Origin: Bacteroidales bacterium
GTDB taxonomy: Bacteria > Bacteroidota > Bacteroidia > Bacteroidales > UBA932
NCBI GenBank assembly: GCA_024401855.1
Contig: JAKSKH010000025.1
Location: 1 to 32,421, forward strand
Direction of reading: 5' to 3'
DNA: 32,421 nucleotides
The position numbers were made by a program, and so were the translations under genes. The notes beneath the pieces are model-generated. The model saw only the letters and a list, made by a program, of their open reading frames with translations, ran no database searches and had not been told where the DNA came from. Shown here piece after piece: positions 1-11,368 of the stretch (its first letter is position 1; each line of letters starts with the position of its first letter).

Positions 1-212
1 CGGAAAGAGACATACGCAATCAGAAGGCCTTTGCTCGCAACGAAGGTATGAAAGAGGGACTGAAAAAAGGCTTGGAAGAAGGCCTTGAGAGAGGAAAGGT
101 TGAAACTCAGCTTGAAGTTGCAAAGGCCATGCTCTCAAAGGGAATGGCCCCGACATTGATTTCCGAAATCACCGGACTGTCATTGGATCAGGTGCTGTCT
201 CTCGACAACTGA
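1..212 (+). CDS. C-terminal tail of Rpn-family recombination-promoting nuclease / putative transposase (partial)
   Basis: An open frame enters from the left edge (first full codon at base 3) and stops with TGA at 210-212, giving 69 visible residues. The visible part begins with a charged helix of the type RNQKAFARNEG, continues with a Gly/Lys/Glu-rich heptad-like stretch (EGMKEGLKKGLEEGLERGK), and ends in a small helical module (KAMLSKGMAPTLISEITGLS). This layout is typical of the C-terminus of Rpn/PD-(D/E)XK nuclease-family 'transposases', which are common and multicopy in Bacteroidales. The catalytic nuclease domain would lie upstream, outside the window, so activity cannot be judged. Identification rests on the tail only; another protein with an EGxxEG repeat tail is possible. 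Confidence 0.65.
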   Translation, partial: ERDIRNQKAFARNEGMKEGLKKGLEEGLERGKVETQLEVAKAMLSKGMAPTLISEITGLSLDQVLSLDN

Positions 213-266
213 CGCAGATGCCGGATGCCGCTCACCCATCATCACGCGCTCGACGTGGCATCTCAG

Positions 267-312
267 ATGCTGAATCAAGTTCAGCATGACGTCAGGCGGT
301 TCCAGCATGACG
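267..312. repeat. REP-like palindrome with a partial second copy
   Basis: Bases 267-274 (ATGCTGAA) and 280-287 (TTCAGCAT) form a perfect 8-bp inverted repeat around the 5-nt loop TCAAG, followed by GACG. The unit CAGCATGACG at 282-291 recurs exactly at 303-312, which looks like the tail of a second degraded copy. Palindromes of this form (an arm, TCAAG, the reverse arm, then ATGACG) are a widespread intergenic REP-like class. The element fills much of the 134-nt gap between the Rpn tail and the hydrolase gene. I see no obvious promoter in this gap. Confidence 0.6.
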
Positions 313-346
313 AGGAGAACAAGCTACGAAGTCTTTTGAAAGCAAT

Positions 347-1114
347 ATGAAAATCGACTATGCCGTTTTCGGCTCGGGGAATACGCCCATGGTGATAATT
401 CCGGGAATGAGCCTCCATCCCGTAACACCGGGCGCGGGGATGGTGGAGCATGAGTTCTCCGCCTTCTGCGGGCAGTGCAGGATATATCTTTTCGACAAAC
501 GCAAGCACCTGGAGGAGGGCTTCTCGGTAATGGATATGGCGGAAGATACCGTAGAGGCGATGAGATTGCTCGGCATAAGGGACGCGTTCGTTTATGGAAC
601 CTCCCAGGGAGGCATGATGGCCATGTGCATAGCCGCCAGGCATCCGGAACTGGTCAGCAAGCTGGCTCTGGCCTCCACGCTTGCGCGCCAGAACGACACC
701 TGCACCAATAACATGATAAAGTGGGAGAAACTGGCCCTGGCCGGCGACCCCGTTGCCTTGAACCGCGAAGTTTACAGCAAAGTGTATTCACCCTCCTTCT
801 ACGAAAGGCACAGGAAGGCTTTCGCCGTAATGGAGAAACAGGGAACCCCGGAGGAAATGCGGAACTTCGCAATCTCCGCCCGGGCATGCAGGAACTTCGA
901 CATCGCGGACGAGCTGGGGCTCATACGGTGTCCTGTATTCATAGCCGGCGTCGCCGACGATACTGTTATCGGCAGCGAGGGTGTTCCTTACATTGCCTCA
1001 AGACTGGGGTGTGAAGCCCTCTTATATCCGGGCAAGGGTCATGCGATGTACGATGAGGACAAACACTTCGTCGAGCGGCTGTATGAATTCTTCTGCCTTG
1101 AGTTCGATATGTAA
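347..1114 (+). CDS. alpha/beta-fold hydrolase
   Basis: A 255-residue soluble protein of the alpha/beta hydrolase superfamily; substrate unknown. The oxyanion-hole region is near residues 16-24 (MVIIPGMSL). The nucleophile elbow is GTSQGG at residues 84-89, with Ser86 as the likely nucleophile. The acid is probably Asp204 or Asp205 in GVADDTV, and the catalytic His is His232 in GKGHAMY. Length and order of the triad fit a compact single-domain hydrolase with a short helical cap (about residues 115-185). There is no signal peptide, so it should act in the cytoplasm. It stands alone apart from the tiny lipoprotein gene 20 nt downstream. The start ATG follows a Gly/Ala-rich stretch with no strong Shine-Dalgarno, which is normal for Bacteroidota. 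Esterase, thioesterase and C-C hydrolase activity cannot be told apart here. Confidence 0.85.
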   Translation: MKIDYAVFGSGNTPMVIIPGMSLHPVTPGAGMVEHEFSAFCGQCRIYLFDKRKHLEEGFSVMDMAEDTVEAMRLLGIRDAFVYGTSQGGMMAMCIAARHPELVSKLALASTLARQNDTCTNNMIKWEKLALAGDPVALNREVYSKVYSPSFYERHRKAFAVMEKQGTPEEMRNFAISARACRNFDIADELGLIRCPVFIAGVADDTVIGSEGVPYIASRLGCEALLYPGKGHAMYDEDKHFVERLYEFFCLEFDM

Positions 1115-1134
1115 ACAATGAAAAATCACAGATC

Positions 1135-1302
1135 ATGAAGAATTTGCATATTGCCACAGCGCTTCTGGCCGCGCTCTTACTCTCCCCTTCCTGCACGGAA
1201 CAGAAGGCCGTCAAAGCGGGTACGGACACCACGGCCTACCCCAGAATCTGGGGCGAAGACCGTTTCCACGAAATCCGCCCTGAATTCTACTACCTGAAAT
1301 AA
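1135..1302 (+). CDS. small putative lipoprotein (55 aa)
   Basis: ATG at 1135 opens a 55-residue frame ending TAA at 1300-1302. Residues 1-19 form a lipoprotein-type signal: MKNLH followed by the hydrophobic run IATALLAALLLS, then SPSC with Cys20 as the candidate lipidated residue. The remaining 35 residues are polar and aromatic-rich, ending EIRPEFYYLK, with no family I recognise. The lipobox is weak, because Pro-Ser before the Cys is not the classic L-A/S-G/A-C. The gene starts 20 nt after the hydrolase stop and ends 12 nt before the convergent glpF stop. It could be a genuine small secreted protein or the remnant of a larger one. Confidence 0.5.
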   Translation: MKNLHIATALLAALLLSPSCTEQKAVKAGTDTTAYPRIWGEDRFHEIRPEFYYLK

Positions 1303-1304
1303 AG

Positions 1305-1319
1305 TCTGAAGCTATCAGA
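1305..1319. terminator. short hairpin between convergent genes (weak bidirectional terminator candidate)
   Basis: TCTGA (1305-1309) and TCAGA (1315-1319) form a 5-bp hairpin with loop AGCTA in the 12-nt gap between the small lipoprotein stop and the glpF stop. The glpF TGA lies inside the hairpin. A T-rich stretch (CTTTATTT) follows it on the minus strand. The stem is short, so termination is only a suggestion. Confidence 0.25.
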
Positions 1320-2043
1320 AAAGGATAATGAAAGTCAGCGCGGCAACAAGACCGCCGACAACAGGTCCAAGGACAGGCACCCAGCTGTAATTCCAATCGC
1401 TGTCGCGCTTGTCCTTTATTGGAAGTATGGCGTGTGCGATACGGGGACCGAGATCACGGGCGGGGTTGATTGCATATCCCGTGGCGCCTCCAAGCGACAT
1501 GCCTATTGCCATGATGAGCATTGTTACAGGGAATGCCCCAAGACTTCCCATTCCTATGGCCGGGGTCTCGGGCTTCGTTGACAAGGCAAGAATCACGAAA
1601 ACGAGGAGCCAGGTTGCCACAGCCTCGCAGAAGAAATTGCGCCACTTGTTCCTGATGGCGGGTATGGTGCAGAAACAGCCCAGCTTGGCGTCCGCATCTT
1701 CGGTGCAGTCGAAATGATCCTTATAGAAAAGATATACGCACACGGCTCCGAGTATGCCGCCAAGAACCTGAGCCACACAATAGGCGGCCACCTTGCTCCA
1801 GGCGAACTGACCGGCCGCCGCAAGTCCGAGGCTGACGGCAGGGTTCAGGTGAGCGCCGGTATAGGGCCCGGCAAGGAACACACCGCACATTACGGCAAAG
1901 CCCCAGGCCATGGTTACGACAATCCATCCGCCACCCTTTCCCTTTGACTTTGCAAGGGATGTGCAGGCTACAACTCCGTCTCCGAGGAGAATGAGTACGA
2001 AAGTTCCCAGGAACTCAAAAACGCATTCGTTGAAAAGTGTCAT
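1315..2043 (-). CDS. glpF: glycerol uptake facilitator (MIP/aquaglyceroporin)
   Basis: A 242-residue inner-membrane channel of the major intrinsic protein family that lets glycerol diffuse into the cell. The two half-helix motifs are present: NPA at residues 67-69 (AHLNPAVSLG) and NPA at 193-195 followed by Arg196-Asp197 (INPARDLGPR). The Asp after the second NPAR is characteristic of glycerol-conducting members rather than water-only aquaporins. Six hydrophobic segments are visible, with a polar cysteine-containing loop around residues 110-125. It is the last gene of the minus-strand run, 11 nt downstream of the APH-fold kinase. Glycerol kinase, its usual partner, is four genes upstream in the same run rather than adjacent, which suggests insertion of lacZ, luxS and the kinase between them or independent assembly. 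Confidence 0.92.
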   Translation of the reverse strand: MTLFNECVFEFLGTFVLILLGDGVVACTSLAKSKGKGGGWIVVTMAWGFAVMCGVFLAGPYTGAHLNPAVSLGLAAAGQFAWSKVAAYCVAQVLGGILGAVCVYLFYKDHFDCTEDADAKLGCFCTIPAIRNKWRNFFCEAVATWLLVFVILALSTKPETPAIGMGSLGAFPVTMLIMAIGMSLGGATGYAINPARDLGPRIAHAILPIKDKRDSDWNYSWVPVLGPVVGGLVAALTFIILF

Positions 2044-2054
2044 ATCAATGTTGT

Positions 2055-2912
2055 CTAAAAGTTACTTACATGAGGAAGGAAGGTACGCATGAGATAGTCT
2101 ACGTGGGGAGTGAGCTCGGGAGGCATGACCGAGGCCAGTTCCGTCTCGAAGGTGAGGGCCCGGGCAACGATGTACGGGGCAATGCCGCGCTCGAATTCTC
2201 CGGTGTCAACCCGGGTTCCGAAATATGCGTTCAGGAATTCCTGCCAGAAAAGCCTGCCCTGCTCAGGACGATAATGGTAACTCCGCTCCATTTCATCTTC
2301 CGGTACCGCAACCAGCACAAGATAGCTCATCGCGAAGTCGAACATGGGGTTGCCGTGGCAGAAACCGGCCATATCTATGAAATAGAAGTTTTTCTCGTCC
2401 GTAATCACGTTTCCGACATGCAGGTCTCCGTGCAGGCAGGTGCCGGCCCCCGGAAGGCTCTGAACCATATCGTATGCGCGCCTCTTCGTATCCTCATCGC
2501 GGACGGGATTGGCCAGAATCATATTTCCGTACATATCCCTCACATCGGGGAAGACGTTTACGTCGCAGGGTGTGGAATGCAGTTTCTTCACCATATCCGC
2601 GTACTTGGCGGCGAGTTCCGGTATTCTTTCCGGCTGTTCGCCCATTATCCTGCCGAAAGAGCGCTTGCCTACAATACGCCTGAACATGATTCCCGTCCTG
2701 GTGCCGTCGGTCACGAGCTCACCGGGTTCGGGAGTCGGGATTCCGAGAAGGTATGCCTCCCTCGCCACTTTCAGCTCGGTCTCCGCACGCTTCACGGCAT
2801 CGTCGCCTGAAAGAATCTTCAGCATCATGGAATTGTCTCCACGCTTGAAATAAGACATCCCGAACATTCCCTGTCCGGTATTCTCCCACTGGTTTATGTC
2901 TATTGTCTTCAT
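2055..2912 (-). CDS. APH-fold small-molecule phosphotransferase (TIGR02172-like)
   Basis: A 285-residue cytoplasmic kinase-fold protein of the aminoglycoside/choline phosphotransferase superfamily. The catalytic loop is HGDLHVGNV at residues 161-169 (His161, Asp163, Asn168) and the metal-binding Asp is Asp180 in YFIDMAGF. An N-terminal ATP-binding lobe carries Lys32 in MMLKIL. The overall pattern, with HGDLH and an IDMAG-FCHGNP block, resembles the family named from Fibrobacter paralogues (TIGR02172), whose substrate is unknown. Its ATG overlaps the luxS stop codon by 4 nt (ATGA), implying translational coupling. Related folds include methylthioribose kinase and type II homoserine kinase, so a sugar or amino-acid-like substrate is as likely as an antibiotic. 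I would not call it a resistance gene. Confidence 0.82.
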   Translation of the reverse strand: MKTIDINQWENTGQGMFGMSYFKRGDNSMMLKILSGDDAVKRAETELKVAREAYLLGIPTPEPGELVTDGTRTGIMFRRIVGKRSFGRIMGEQPERIPELAAKYADMVKKLHSTPCDVNVFPDVRDMYGNMILANPVRDEDTKRRAYDMVQSLPGAGTCLHGDLHVGNVITDEKNFYFIDMAGFCHGNPMFDFAMSYLVLVAVPEDEMERSYHYRPEQGRLFWQEFLNAYFGTRVDTGEFERGIAPYIVARALTFETELASVMPPELTPHVDYLMRTFLPHVSNF

Positions 2913-3391
2913 ATTGCAGGATAATGGAGGTTTTGCGGTTTTATATCCATAAGGACTTCTTTGAGGAACTTGCCGGCATCACGGCGGGCCTGTTCCAGGC
3001 TGTGCAGTTTCCAATTGCCGCAGTCTGCCGGAGCGGCTCCAGGAATCTCCCCCTCATATCCGGCTATGAATGAGAATGTGTCCCTCATCAGCCCGACTAT
3101 ATCCTCCGCTTCCAGATCACCCTTGAGAAGGAGATAGTTTCCGGTAAGGCACCCCATAGGTCCCCAGTATACAATCCTGTCCTTCCATTCCGGATTGTTG
3201 CGGAGATACGTGGCCGCCAGATGCTCGATGGTATGTATTGATGCCTGGGACAGACCTTCCTGCCTGTTAGGTTCAACCATCCTGATGTCGAAGGTGGTGA
3301 CAACCTCACCGCCCACTCTGTCCTTTCTGGAAACGTATATGCCCCTGAGAAGCGTCAGGTGGTTGATAGTGAAACTGGGAATCTTGTCCAT
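2909..3391 (-). CDS. luxS: S-ribosylhomocysteine lyase (autoinducer-2 synthase)
   Basis: A 160-residue metalloenzyme that cleaves S-ribosylhomocysteine to homocysteine and DPD, the precursor of AI-2, in the activated methyl cycle. The zinc and catalytic residues are all visible: HTIEH at 53-57 (His53 and His57 zinc ligands, Glu56 catalytic), Cys81 in GPMGCLTGNY, and Cys124 in ADCGNW. Length fits the family. The frame is open upstream to 3757, but that extension overlaps the 3' end of lacZ in another frame and has no LuxS similarity. Met at 3391 (MDKIPSF) gives the normal family N-terminus. It sits 17 nt after lacZ and overlaps the kinase gene by 4 nt. A -7 box at 3397-3404 suggests its own promoter. 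Confidence 0.96.
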   Translation of the reverse strand: MDKIPSFTINHLTLLRGIYVSRKDRVGGEVVTTFDIRMVEPNRQEGLSQASIHTIEHLAATYLRNNPEWKDRIVYWGPMGCLTGNYLLLKGDLEAEDIVGLMRDTFSFIAGYEGEIPGAAPADCGNWKLHSLEQARRDAGKFLKEVLMDIKPQNLHYPAI

Positions 3392-3396
3392 ACCTG

Positions 3397-3404
3397 CAAA
3401 TGTA
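3397..3404 (-). promoter_or_regulatory. candidate -7 promoter box directly upstream of luxS
   Basis: On the minus strand TACATTTG matches the Bacteroidota -7 consensus TAnnTTTG and is followed by CAGGT and the luxS ATG at 3391. The box lies in the 17-nt gap after the lacZ stop. No clear TTTG -33 element is found 18-20 nt upstream. If used, transcription would start within a few bases of the start codon, giving a leaderless or nearly leaderless mRNA. Confidence 0.45.
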
Positions 3405-3408
3405 GCTT

Positions 3409-6885
<3,477 letters not shown>

Positions 6886-6898
6886 TCAATGTTTTATG

Positions 6899-8362
6899 TT
6901 ATAGGAGGGTGCGGCGTACTGCCTGTTTCCAGCCTTCCTTGGCATTGTTTGCGGCATCGGTGGGAGAGAAGACGCGTTCCGCCTTCCACTGGTTCTTCAA
7001 CTCATCGATTCCGGACCAGAAACCGGTGGCAAGCCCGGCAAGATAAGCCGCGCCAAGAGCCGTGGTCTCCGTCACCTGAGGACGTATAACCTTGATTCCC
7101 AGAACATCTGACTGGAACTGCATCATAAGGTTGTTTCTGGATGCCCCGCCGTCAACCTTGAGTTCGCAAATGTCCATTGCGGCATCCTTGTGCATGGCCT
7201 CCACTATGTCCATAGTCTGGAAAGCGATTCCCTCCAGAGCGGCACGGGCGATATGGGCGGAGGTGGTTCCGCGTGTGAGTCCGCAGATGCATCCCCTCGC
7301 ATAGGAATCCCAGTAAGGAGCGCCGAGGCCTGTCAGGGCCGGAACGAAATATACTCCCCCGTTGTCGGGAACGGTGGAAGCCAGAGCTTCTATTTCAGAG
7401 GAGGACTTGATGATTCCGAGTCCGTCCCTGAGCCACTGGACTACGGAACCGGCCACGAACACACTGCCCTCCAGTGCATAATTAACCTCGTTTCCTATCT
7501 TCCATGCAATGGTGGTAAGAAGTCTGTTTTTTGAAAGTATGGGCTTTGTCCCGCTGTTCATCAGTAGGAAGCAGCCTGTTCCGTATGTGTTCTTCACGGA
7601 ACCCGGCTCGGTGCACATCTGGCCGAACAGGGCCGCCTGCTGGTCACCGGCGATTCCGGCAACGGGCACATTCTTCCCGTTTATTGTAGTATAACCGTAA
7701 ATCTCGCTGCATGAGCACACGCGCGGCATCATGGATTCGGGTATCCCGAAGAGCGTCAGGAGCTCCCGGTCCCAGGAAAGGGTGTGGATGTTGAAGAGCA
7801 TTGTCCTGGAAGCGTTGGTGACATCTGTGACGTGGACGTTCCCGCCTGTGAGATTCCAGACAAGCCAGGAATCGACCGTTCCGAAACGGAGCATTCCCCT
7901 TTCGGCCTTTTCCCTGGCACCCGGGACATTCTCCAGTATCCAGCGCAGTTTGGTTGCGCTGAAGTAGGCGTCAATTATAAGCCCGGTCTTGCTTCTTATA
8001 AGGTCCGTGAGTCCATCGGACTTCAGTTTGTCGCAATATTCAGCCGTACGACGGTCCTGCCAGACTATGGCGTGACATATGGGCTCGCCTGTCACGGCAT
8101 CCCAGACTACAGTGGTTTCTCTCTGGTTCGTGATGCCTATTCCGGCTATTTCGGCGTCCGGTCCCATGGCGGAGACAACGTCCATCATCACCTCCCTTTC
8201 GCTGGACCATATTTCTGCAGCGTCATGCTCCACAAGTCCGTTGCTCGGGAAGTACTGGGTGAACTCTTTCTGCCGGACGGCGCATATCTGCCCGTCGTGG
8301 TCGAATGTGATGGCCCTGGAACTGCTTGTGCCCTGATCCAAGGCAAGAATGTACTTTGCCAT
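6899..8362 (-). CDS. glpK: glycerol kinase
   Basis: A 487-residue FGGY-family kinase that phosphorylates glycerol to sn-glycerol 3-phosphate with ATP in the cytoplasm. The N-terminus has the phosphate-binding loop [12 protein letters not shown] (about residues 7-18), and [17 protein letters not shown] and [15 protein letters not shown] follow in the expected order. [14 protein letters not shown] and [18 protein letters not shown] are the C-terminal FGGY signatures. Length is slightly shorter than the roughly 500 residues usual for GlpK. It begins 2 nt after the M23 peptidase stop and is followed 16 nt later by lacZ. No glycerol-3-phosphate dehydrogenase (glpD or glpA) is in the window. Confidence 0.96.
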   Translation of the reverse strand: MAKYILALDQGTSSSRAITFDHDGQICAVRQKEFTQYFPSNGLVEHDAAEIWSSEREVMMDVVSAMGPDAEIAGIGITNQRETTVVWDAVTGEPICHAIVWQDRRTAEYCDKLKSDGLTDLIRSKTGLIIDAYFSATKLRWILENVPGAREKAERGMLRFGTVDSWLVWNLTGGNVHVTDVTNASRTMLFNIHTLSWDRELLTLFGIPESMMPRVCSCSEIYGYTTINGKNVPVAGIAGDQQAALFGQMCTEPGSVKNTYGTGCFLLMNSGTKPILSKNRLLTTIAWKIGNEVNYALEGSVFVAGSVVQWLRDGLGIIKSSSEIEALASTVPDNGGVYFVPALTGLGAPYWDSYARGCICGLTRGTTSAHIARAALEGIAFQTMDIVEAMHKDAAMDICELKVDGGASRNNLMMQFQSDVLGIKVIRPQVTETTALGAAYLAGLATGFWSGIDELKNQWKAERVFSPTDAANNAKEGWKQAVRRTLL

Positions 8363-8364
8363 AT

Positions 8365-9444
8365 TTAGTTGATTCTGATTTTCTGACCTATACGTATTTT
8401 GTTGATGTTCATTCCGGGATTGAGCTCCTTGATCCGGGCGAGAGATGTTTTTTCCTTTGCGGCGATGGCCGAAACCGTTTCTCCGTTCTTCACCGTATGC
8501 CAGCGCATCGCGGCCCTTTCTTCAGCTATTCTCTTTTCTTCGGCCGCAATCCTTTCCTCTTCGGCCCTTATGGCCTCGTCTGTTGCATTTATTTCAACTT
8601 CTTCCTCTATGGATTCCGGCACGTAGTGGGAAGACGAACTGAGATAACTGCGCCTGAGCACGAATACCGTCTTCCTGAGCTTCCCGCTCTCGAAATCCGC
8701 TATCCACTGGGGATCGAATGCAAAGCCCTTGTATCTGGTCTCAAAGTGGAGATGCGACCCGGTGGAACGTCCGGTGGACCCGCCAAGTCCTACAACGTCA
8801 CCGGAACGGACCCAGTCACCGGTCTTGACATCAAGGCGTGACAGATGACCGTAATATGTCTCAAGACCGTTTTCGTGACGGATTACGACAAGATTGCCGT
8901 ATCCCCTCGTATATGCGGCGAAGCGGACCTTGCCGTCGAATGCGGCTTTAGCGGGAGTTCCCTTGGGATAAGGAAGGTCAACACCGCTGTGGTTCCTTCC
9001 CCTGCGGTAGCCGAACTTGGAGTAAACCTTGGCCTGGTTGGGGCAGGTCCACCCGCTCACCGAATCCACCAGGCATATCACAGTCCTGTAGGGAAGGGAA
9101 TCCAAGGGGAATTTCCTGTATGAATTTATTTCTTCTGTATCCCAGTACTCACTGAACACCTCATTCCGGCTGACTTTGTCCATGTTCTTGATGTAATACC
9201 AGGTATTGTCATCCTTCAGGACAACCTGTATGCTTGTGTCCCCTATGTCCAGGGTATCGACAGGCGTTCCCATGCCTTTAACCATAGGAACGACGGACAT
9301 TCCGGAACCCGGTTGCGAAATTCCGACCGTGTCACGGCACGCAGCGCTTTCCGAGGCTGATGTTCCGGGGAAAAGGTAAGGGGTTTCCTGGGCCACGAGC
9401 AGTGCCGGGGCGAATAATGCCGGTAAAAAAAGTTTCTTCATCAT
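8365..9444 (-). CDS. M23 peptidase with C-terminal LysM domain
   Basis: A 359-residue secreted cell-wall hydrolase candidate. Residues 1-19 ([19 protein letters not shown]) form a signal peptide; ATG at 9444 or 9441 can serve as start. The M23/LytM zinc site is complete: His152 and Asp156 in [10 protein letters not shown], His200 in YYGHLSRLD, and His231/His233 in GSHLHFET, so it should be active as a peptidoglycan endopeptidase rather than a degenerate EnvC-type activator. A Glu/Ala/Arg-rich helical linker (about 276-312) is probably a coiled coil. It leads to one LysM domain (about 314-358, [13 protein letters not shown] to [10 protein letters not shown]) for peptidoglycan binding. It starts 1 nt after the phosphohexomutase stop and is 2 nt from glpK. 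Confidence 0.92.
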   Translation of the reverse strand: MMKKLFLPALFAPALLVAQETPYLFPGTSASESAACRDTVGISQPGSGMSVVPMVKGMGTPVDTLDIGDTSIQVVLKDDNTWYYIKNMDKVSRNEVFSEYWDTEEINSYRKFPLDSLPYRTVICLVDSVSGWTCPNQAKVYSKFGYRRGRNHSGVDLPYPKGTPAKAAFDGKVRFAAYTRGYGNLVVIRHENGLETYYGHLSRLDVKTGDWVRSGDVVGLGGSTGRSTGSHLHFETRYKGFAFDPQWIADFESGKLRKTVFVLRRSYLSSSSHYVPESIEEEVEINATDEAIRAEEERIAAEEKRIAEERAAMRWHTVKNGETVSAIAAKEKTSLARIKELNPGMNINKIRIGQKIRIN

Positions 9445-9445
9445 T

Positions 9446-10810
9446 TCAGGACAGTACAGCGCCGAAACGGGATTCCAGAAGTTCCCTGGTCTCAGCTATT
9501 TTCTTCTTCAGGAGATCGTCAGTCACCGCTTCACATATGAAACGGAGGTAAGGTTCCGTATTGGAAGGACGGATGTTGAACCACCAGTCCTTGAATTCGA
9601 CGCGGTATCCGTCAAAGTCCATGACGGCCTGAGGGTCTTCGTTTCGGGTGAAATGGGCCTTTACGGCATCCATAGCTCCGGGCTTGTCTTCAAGCTTGAA
9701 GTTGATTTCTCCGGAATTCCTGTACCGGCTTATACCCTTCATGAACCCGGCTATGGTCTTTCCCTCCTTTTTCAGGGAAGCCACGATACCGAGAACTATC
9801 ATGGATGCCAGAATGCCGCTGTCTGAATAAAAGAAATCCTTGAAATAATAATGTCCGGCAAGTTCGCCGCCCCATATTCCGTCAATCTCACGAAGTTTTG
9901 GCGCAGCATTGGCCCTGCCCACCTTCCAAGTGTAAAGTTCCGCACCATAAGTCTGCAGGGACTCGGCAACAGATTTGGAACTTCTTATCTCCTGAAGCAC
10001 CCGTGGATTCTTCTCCCCTCTGACCTTTACGTAGTATTCAGCCATCAGCGCTATGACCAGGTCGGGAGCTATGAACTCCGCCTCGTTGTCAACGAACATG
10101 ACGCGGTCCGCATCACCGTCGTAAATGACCCCTATATCGGCCTTTGTACTTCTGACGAGCGATTTTAGGGCCGCCACATTCCTCGGGATGAGAGGATTGG
10201 GGTCATGGTTGGGGAAAGATCCGTCCAATGTGTCATTTATATATTCCGGTGAGTCTCCGAACACCTTTTTGGCAAGAAGGCACGACATTCCGTTGGAAAG
10301 GTCGAAAGCAATGTTGAGACCGGAAAGGTCCTGCTTGAAAGCGGACAGGAATTCAAGATAATCGGGAATCACGTCCATCTGATGAACTTTCCCCCGAACC
10401 TCTGCGGGAGGCGTCGGTATTCCGCCCTCTATCCATTCCCGAATCTGCCCCAGGCCTGAATCAAGCCCCACGGGAAGCGCATTCTCACGGCTCACCTTCA
10501 TTCCGTTGTATTCCGCCGGATTGTGCGAAGCCGTTATCTGCACGGAAGCCTTGAATCCATAATTCGCGGTGCCGAAGTACACCATTGGAGTGGAGCACAG
10601 GCCCAGGTCCCAGACATCTGCGCCCGCATCCGTAAGACCGTTTACAAGGGCGTCACGTATTTCCAGGGATGAAACCCGGCAGTCCCTGCCTACCAGAACC
10701 TTGTCGGTATCGAGCAGTCTCGGTATGAAGTACCCGACCTTGTATGCCGTCGTGCTGTCGAAGTCCACTCCGTAGACCCCCCTGATGTCGTATGCGTGAA
10801 ATGCTCCCAT
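9446..10810 (-). CDS. phosphomannomutase / phosphoglucomutase
   Basis: A 454-residue alpha-D-phosphohexomutase that interconverts hexose 1- and 6-phosphates, supplying sugar nucleotides for glycans. The active-site phosphoserine loop is TASHNPAEYNG at residues 93-103 with Ser95. The metal loop is YDGDADRV, the sugar-binding loop is WGGELAGHYYFKDF (GGExSGH variant with Ala), and the phosphate-binding loop RPSNTEPYLR lies near the C-terminus. Order and length fit the bacterial PMM/PGM (ManB/AlgC-like) family rather than GlmM. It is 3 nt downstream of def and 1 nt upstream of the M23 peptidase. Sequence alone cannot settle mannose versus glucose preference, so I give no symbol. Confidence 0.93.
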   Translation of the reverse strand: MGAFHAYDIRGVYGVDFDSTTAYKVGYFIPRLLDTDKVLVGRDCRVSSLEIRDALVNGLTDAGADVWDLGLCSTPMVYFGTANYGFKASVQITASHNPAEYNGMKVSRENALPVGLDSGLGQIREWIEGGIPTPPAEVRGKVHQMDVIPDYLEFLSAFKQDLSGLNIAFDLSNGMSCLLAKKVFGDSPEYINDTLDGSFPNHDPNPLIPRNVAALKSLVRSTKADIGVIYDGDADRVMFVDNEAEFIAPDLVIALMAEYYVKVRGEKNPRVLQEIRSSKSVAESLQTYGAELYTWKVGRANAAPKLREIDGIWGGELAGHYYFKDFFYSDSGILASMIVLGIVASLKKEGKTIAGFMKGISRYRNSGEINFKLEDKPGAMDAVKAHFTRNEDPQAVMDFDGYRVEFKDWWFNIRPSNTEPYLRFICEAVTDDLLKKKIAETRELLESRFGAVLS

Positions 10811-10813
10811 TGA

Positions 10814-11368
10814 CTATTTGATTTTTGATTTATAGGCTGTTCCCACCTTGCCCTTTGAAATGTTCACCAGTTTCTTTGCAATCATCTTCCTGCGGATAGG
10901 CGCGACAAGATCTGTGAAGAGGATGCCGTCGAGATGGGAGAATTCGTGCTGAATCATACGGCATGCGAATTTGTCGAAAGTCTCGGTCTTCCTGTTAAAG
11001 TCCTCGTCGTAGTACTCGATTGTAACCGAGGACGGTCTGCGGACGTCGGCATAAATTCCGGGAACGCTCAGGCATCCCTCGTTGAATTCGCATTGTTCCG
11101 GACTTTCCCACATTACCACCGGATTGATGAAAGTGCGCCTGAACCCCTTGAGGTAGGGATACACGTCCGCCATCACGTCTCCGTCGACAATGAAGACCCT
11201 GCGGCTCACACCAATCTGAGGAGCGGCAAGCCCGCACCCTTCGGATCTGGCAAGAGTCTCCTTGAGGTCGGCGACCAACTTGGCTATTTCTTCTTTAGAT
11301 GTAATGTCAACAGGCTCGGCGACCCTCCTGAGCACTTCCGAACCGAATAAAAATATTGGCTGTATCAT
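10814..11368 (-). CDS. def: peptide deformylase
   Basis: A 184-residue metallohydrolase that removes the N-formyl group from nascent proteins at the ribosome exit. All three signature motifs are present: GCGLAAPQIG at residues 44-53, EGCLSVPG at 97-104 (metal ligand Cys99), and HEFSH at 141-145 (His141 and His145 metal ligands, Glu142 catalytic). Length and C-terminal helix (RRKMIAKKLVNISKGK) are typical. Its ATG overlaps the ruvX stop by 4 nt (11365-11368), implying coupled translation, and the phosphohexomutase follows after 3 nt. Confidence 0.97.
   Translation of the reverse strand: MIQPIFLFGSEVLRRVAEPVDITSKEEIAKLVADLKETLARSEGCGLAAPQIGVSRRVFIVDGDVMADVYPYLKGFRRTFINPVVMWESPEQCEFNEGCLSVPGIYADVRRPSSVTIEYYDEDFNRKTETFDKFACRMIQHEFSHLDGILFTDLVAPIRRKMIAKKLVNISKGKVGTAYKSKIK

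Noticed and set aside
2037-2810. 257-residue plus-strand open frame antisense to the APH kinase
   Set aside because: It mirrors the kinase gene, whose motifs are complete, and its own translation has no recognisable domain or signal.
2055-2912. Aminoglycoside-resistance function for the APH-fold protein
   Set aside because: The fold is shared by many metabolic kinases. The sequence is closer to the uncharacterised TIGR02172-like group, and coupling to luxS argues against a resistance role.
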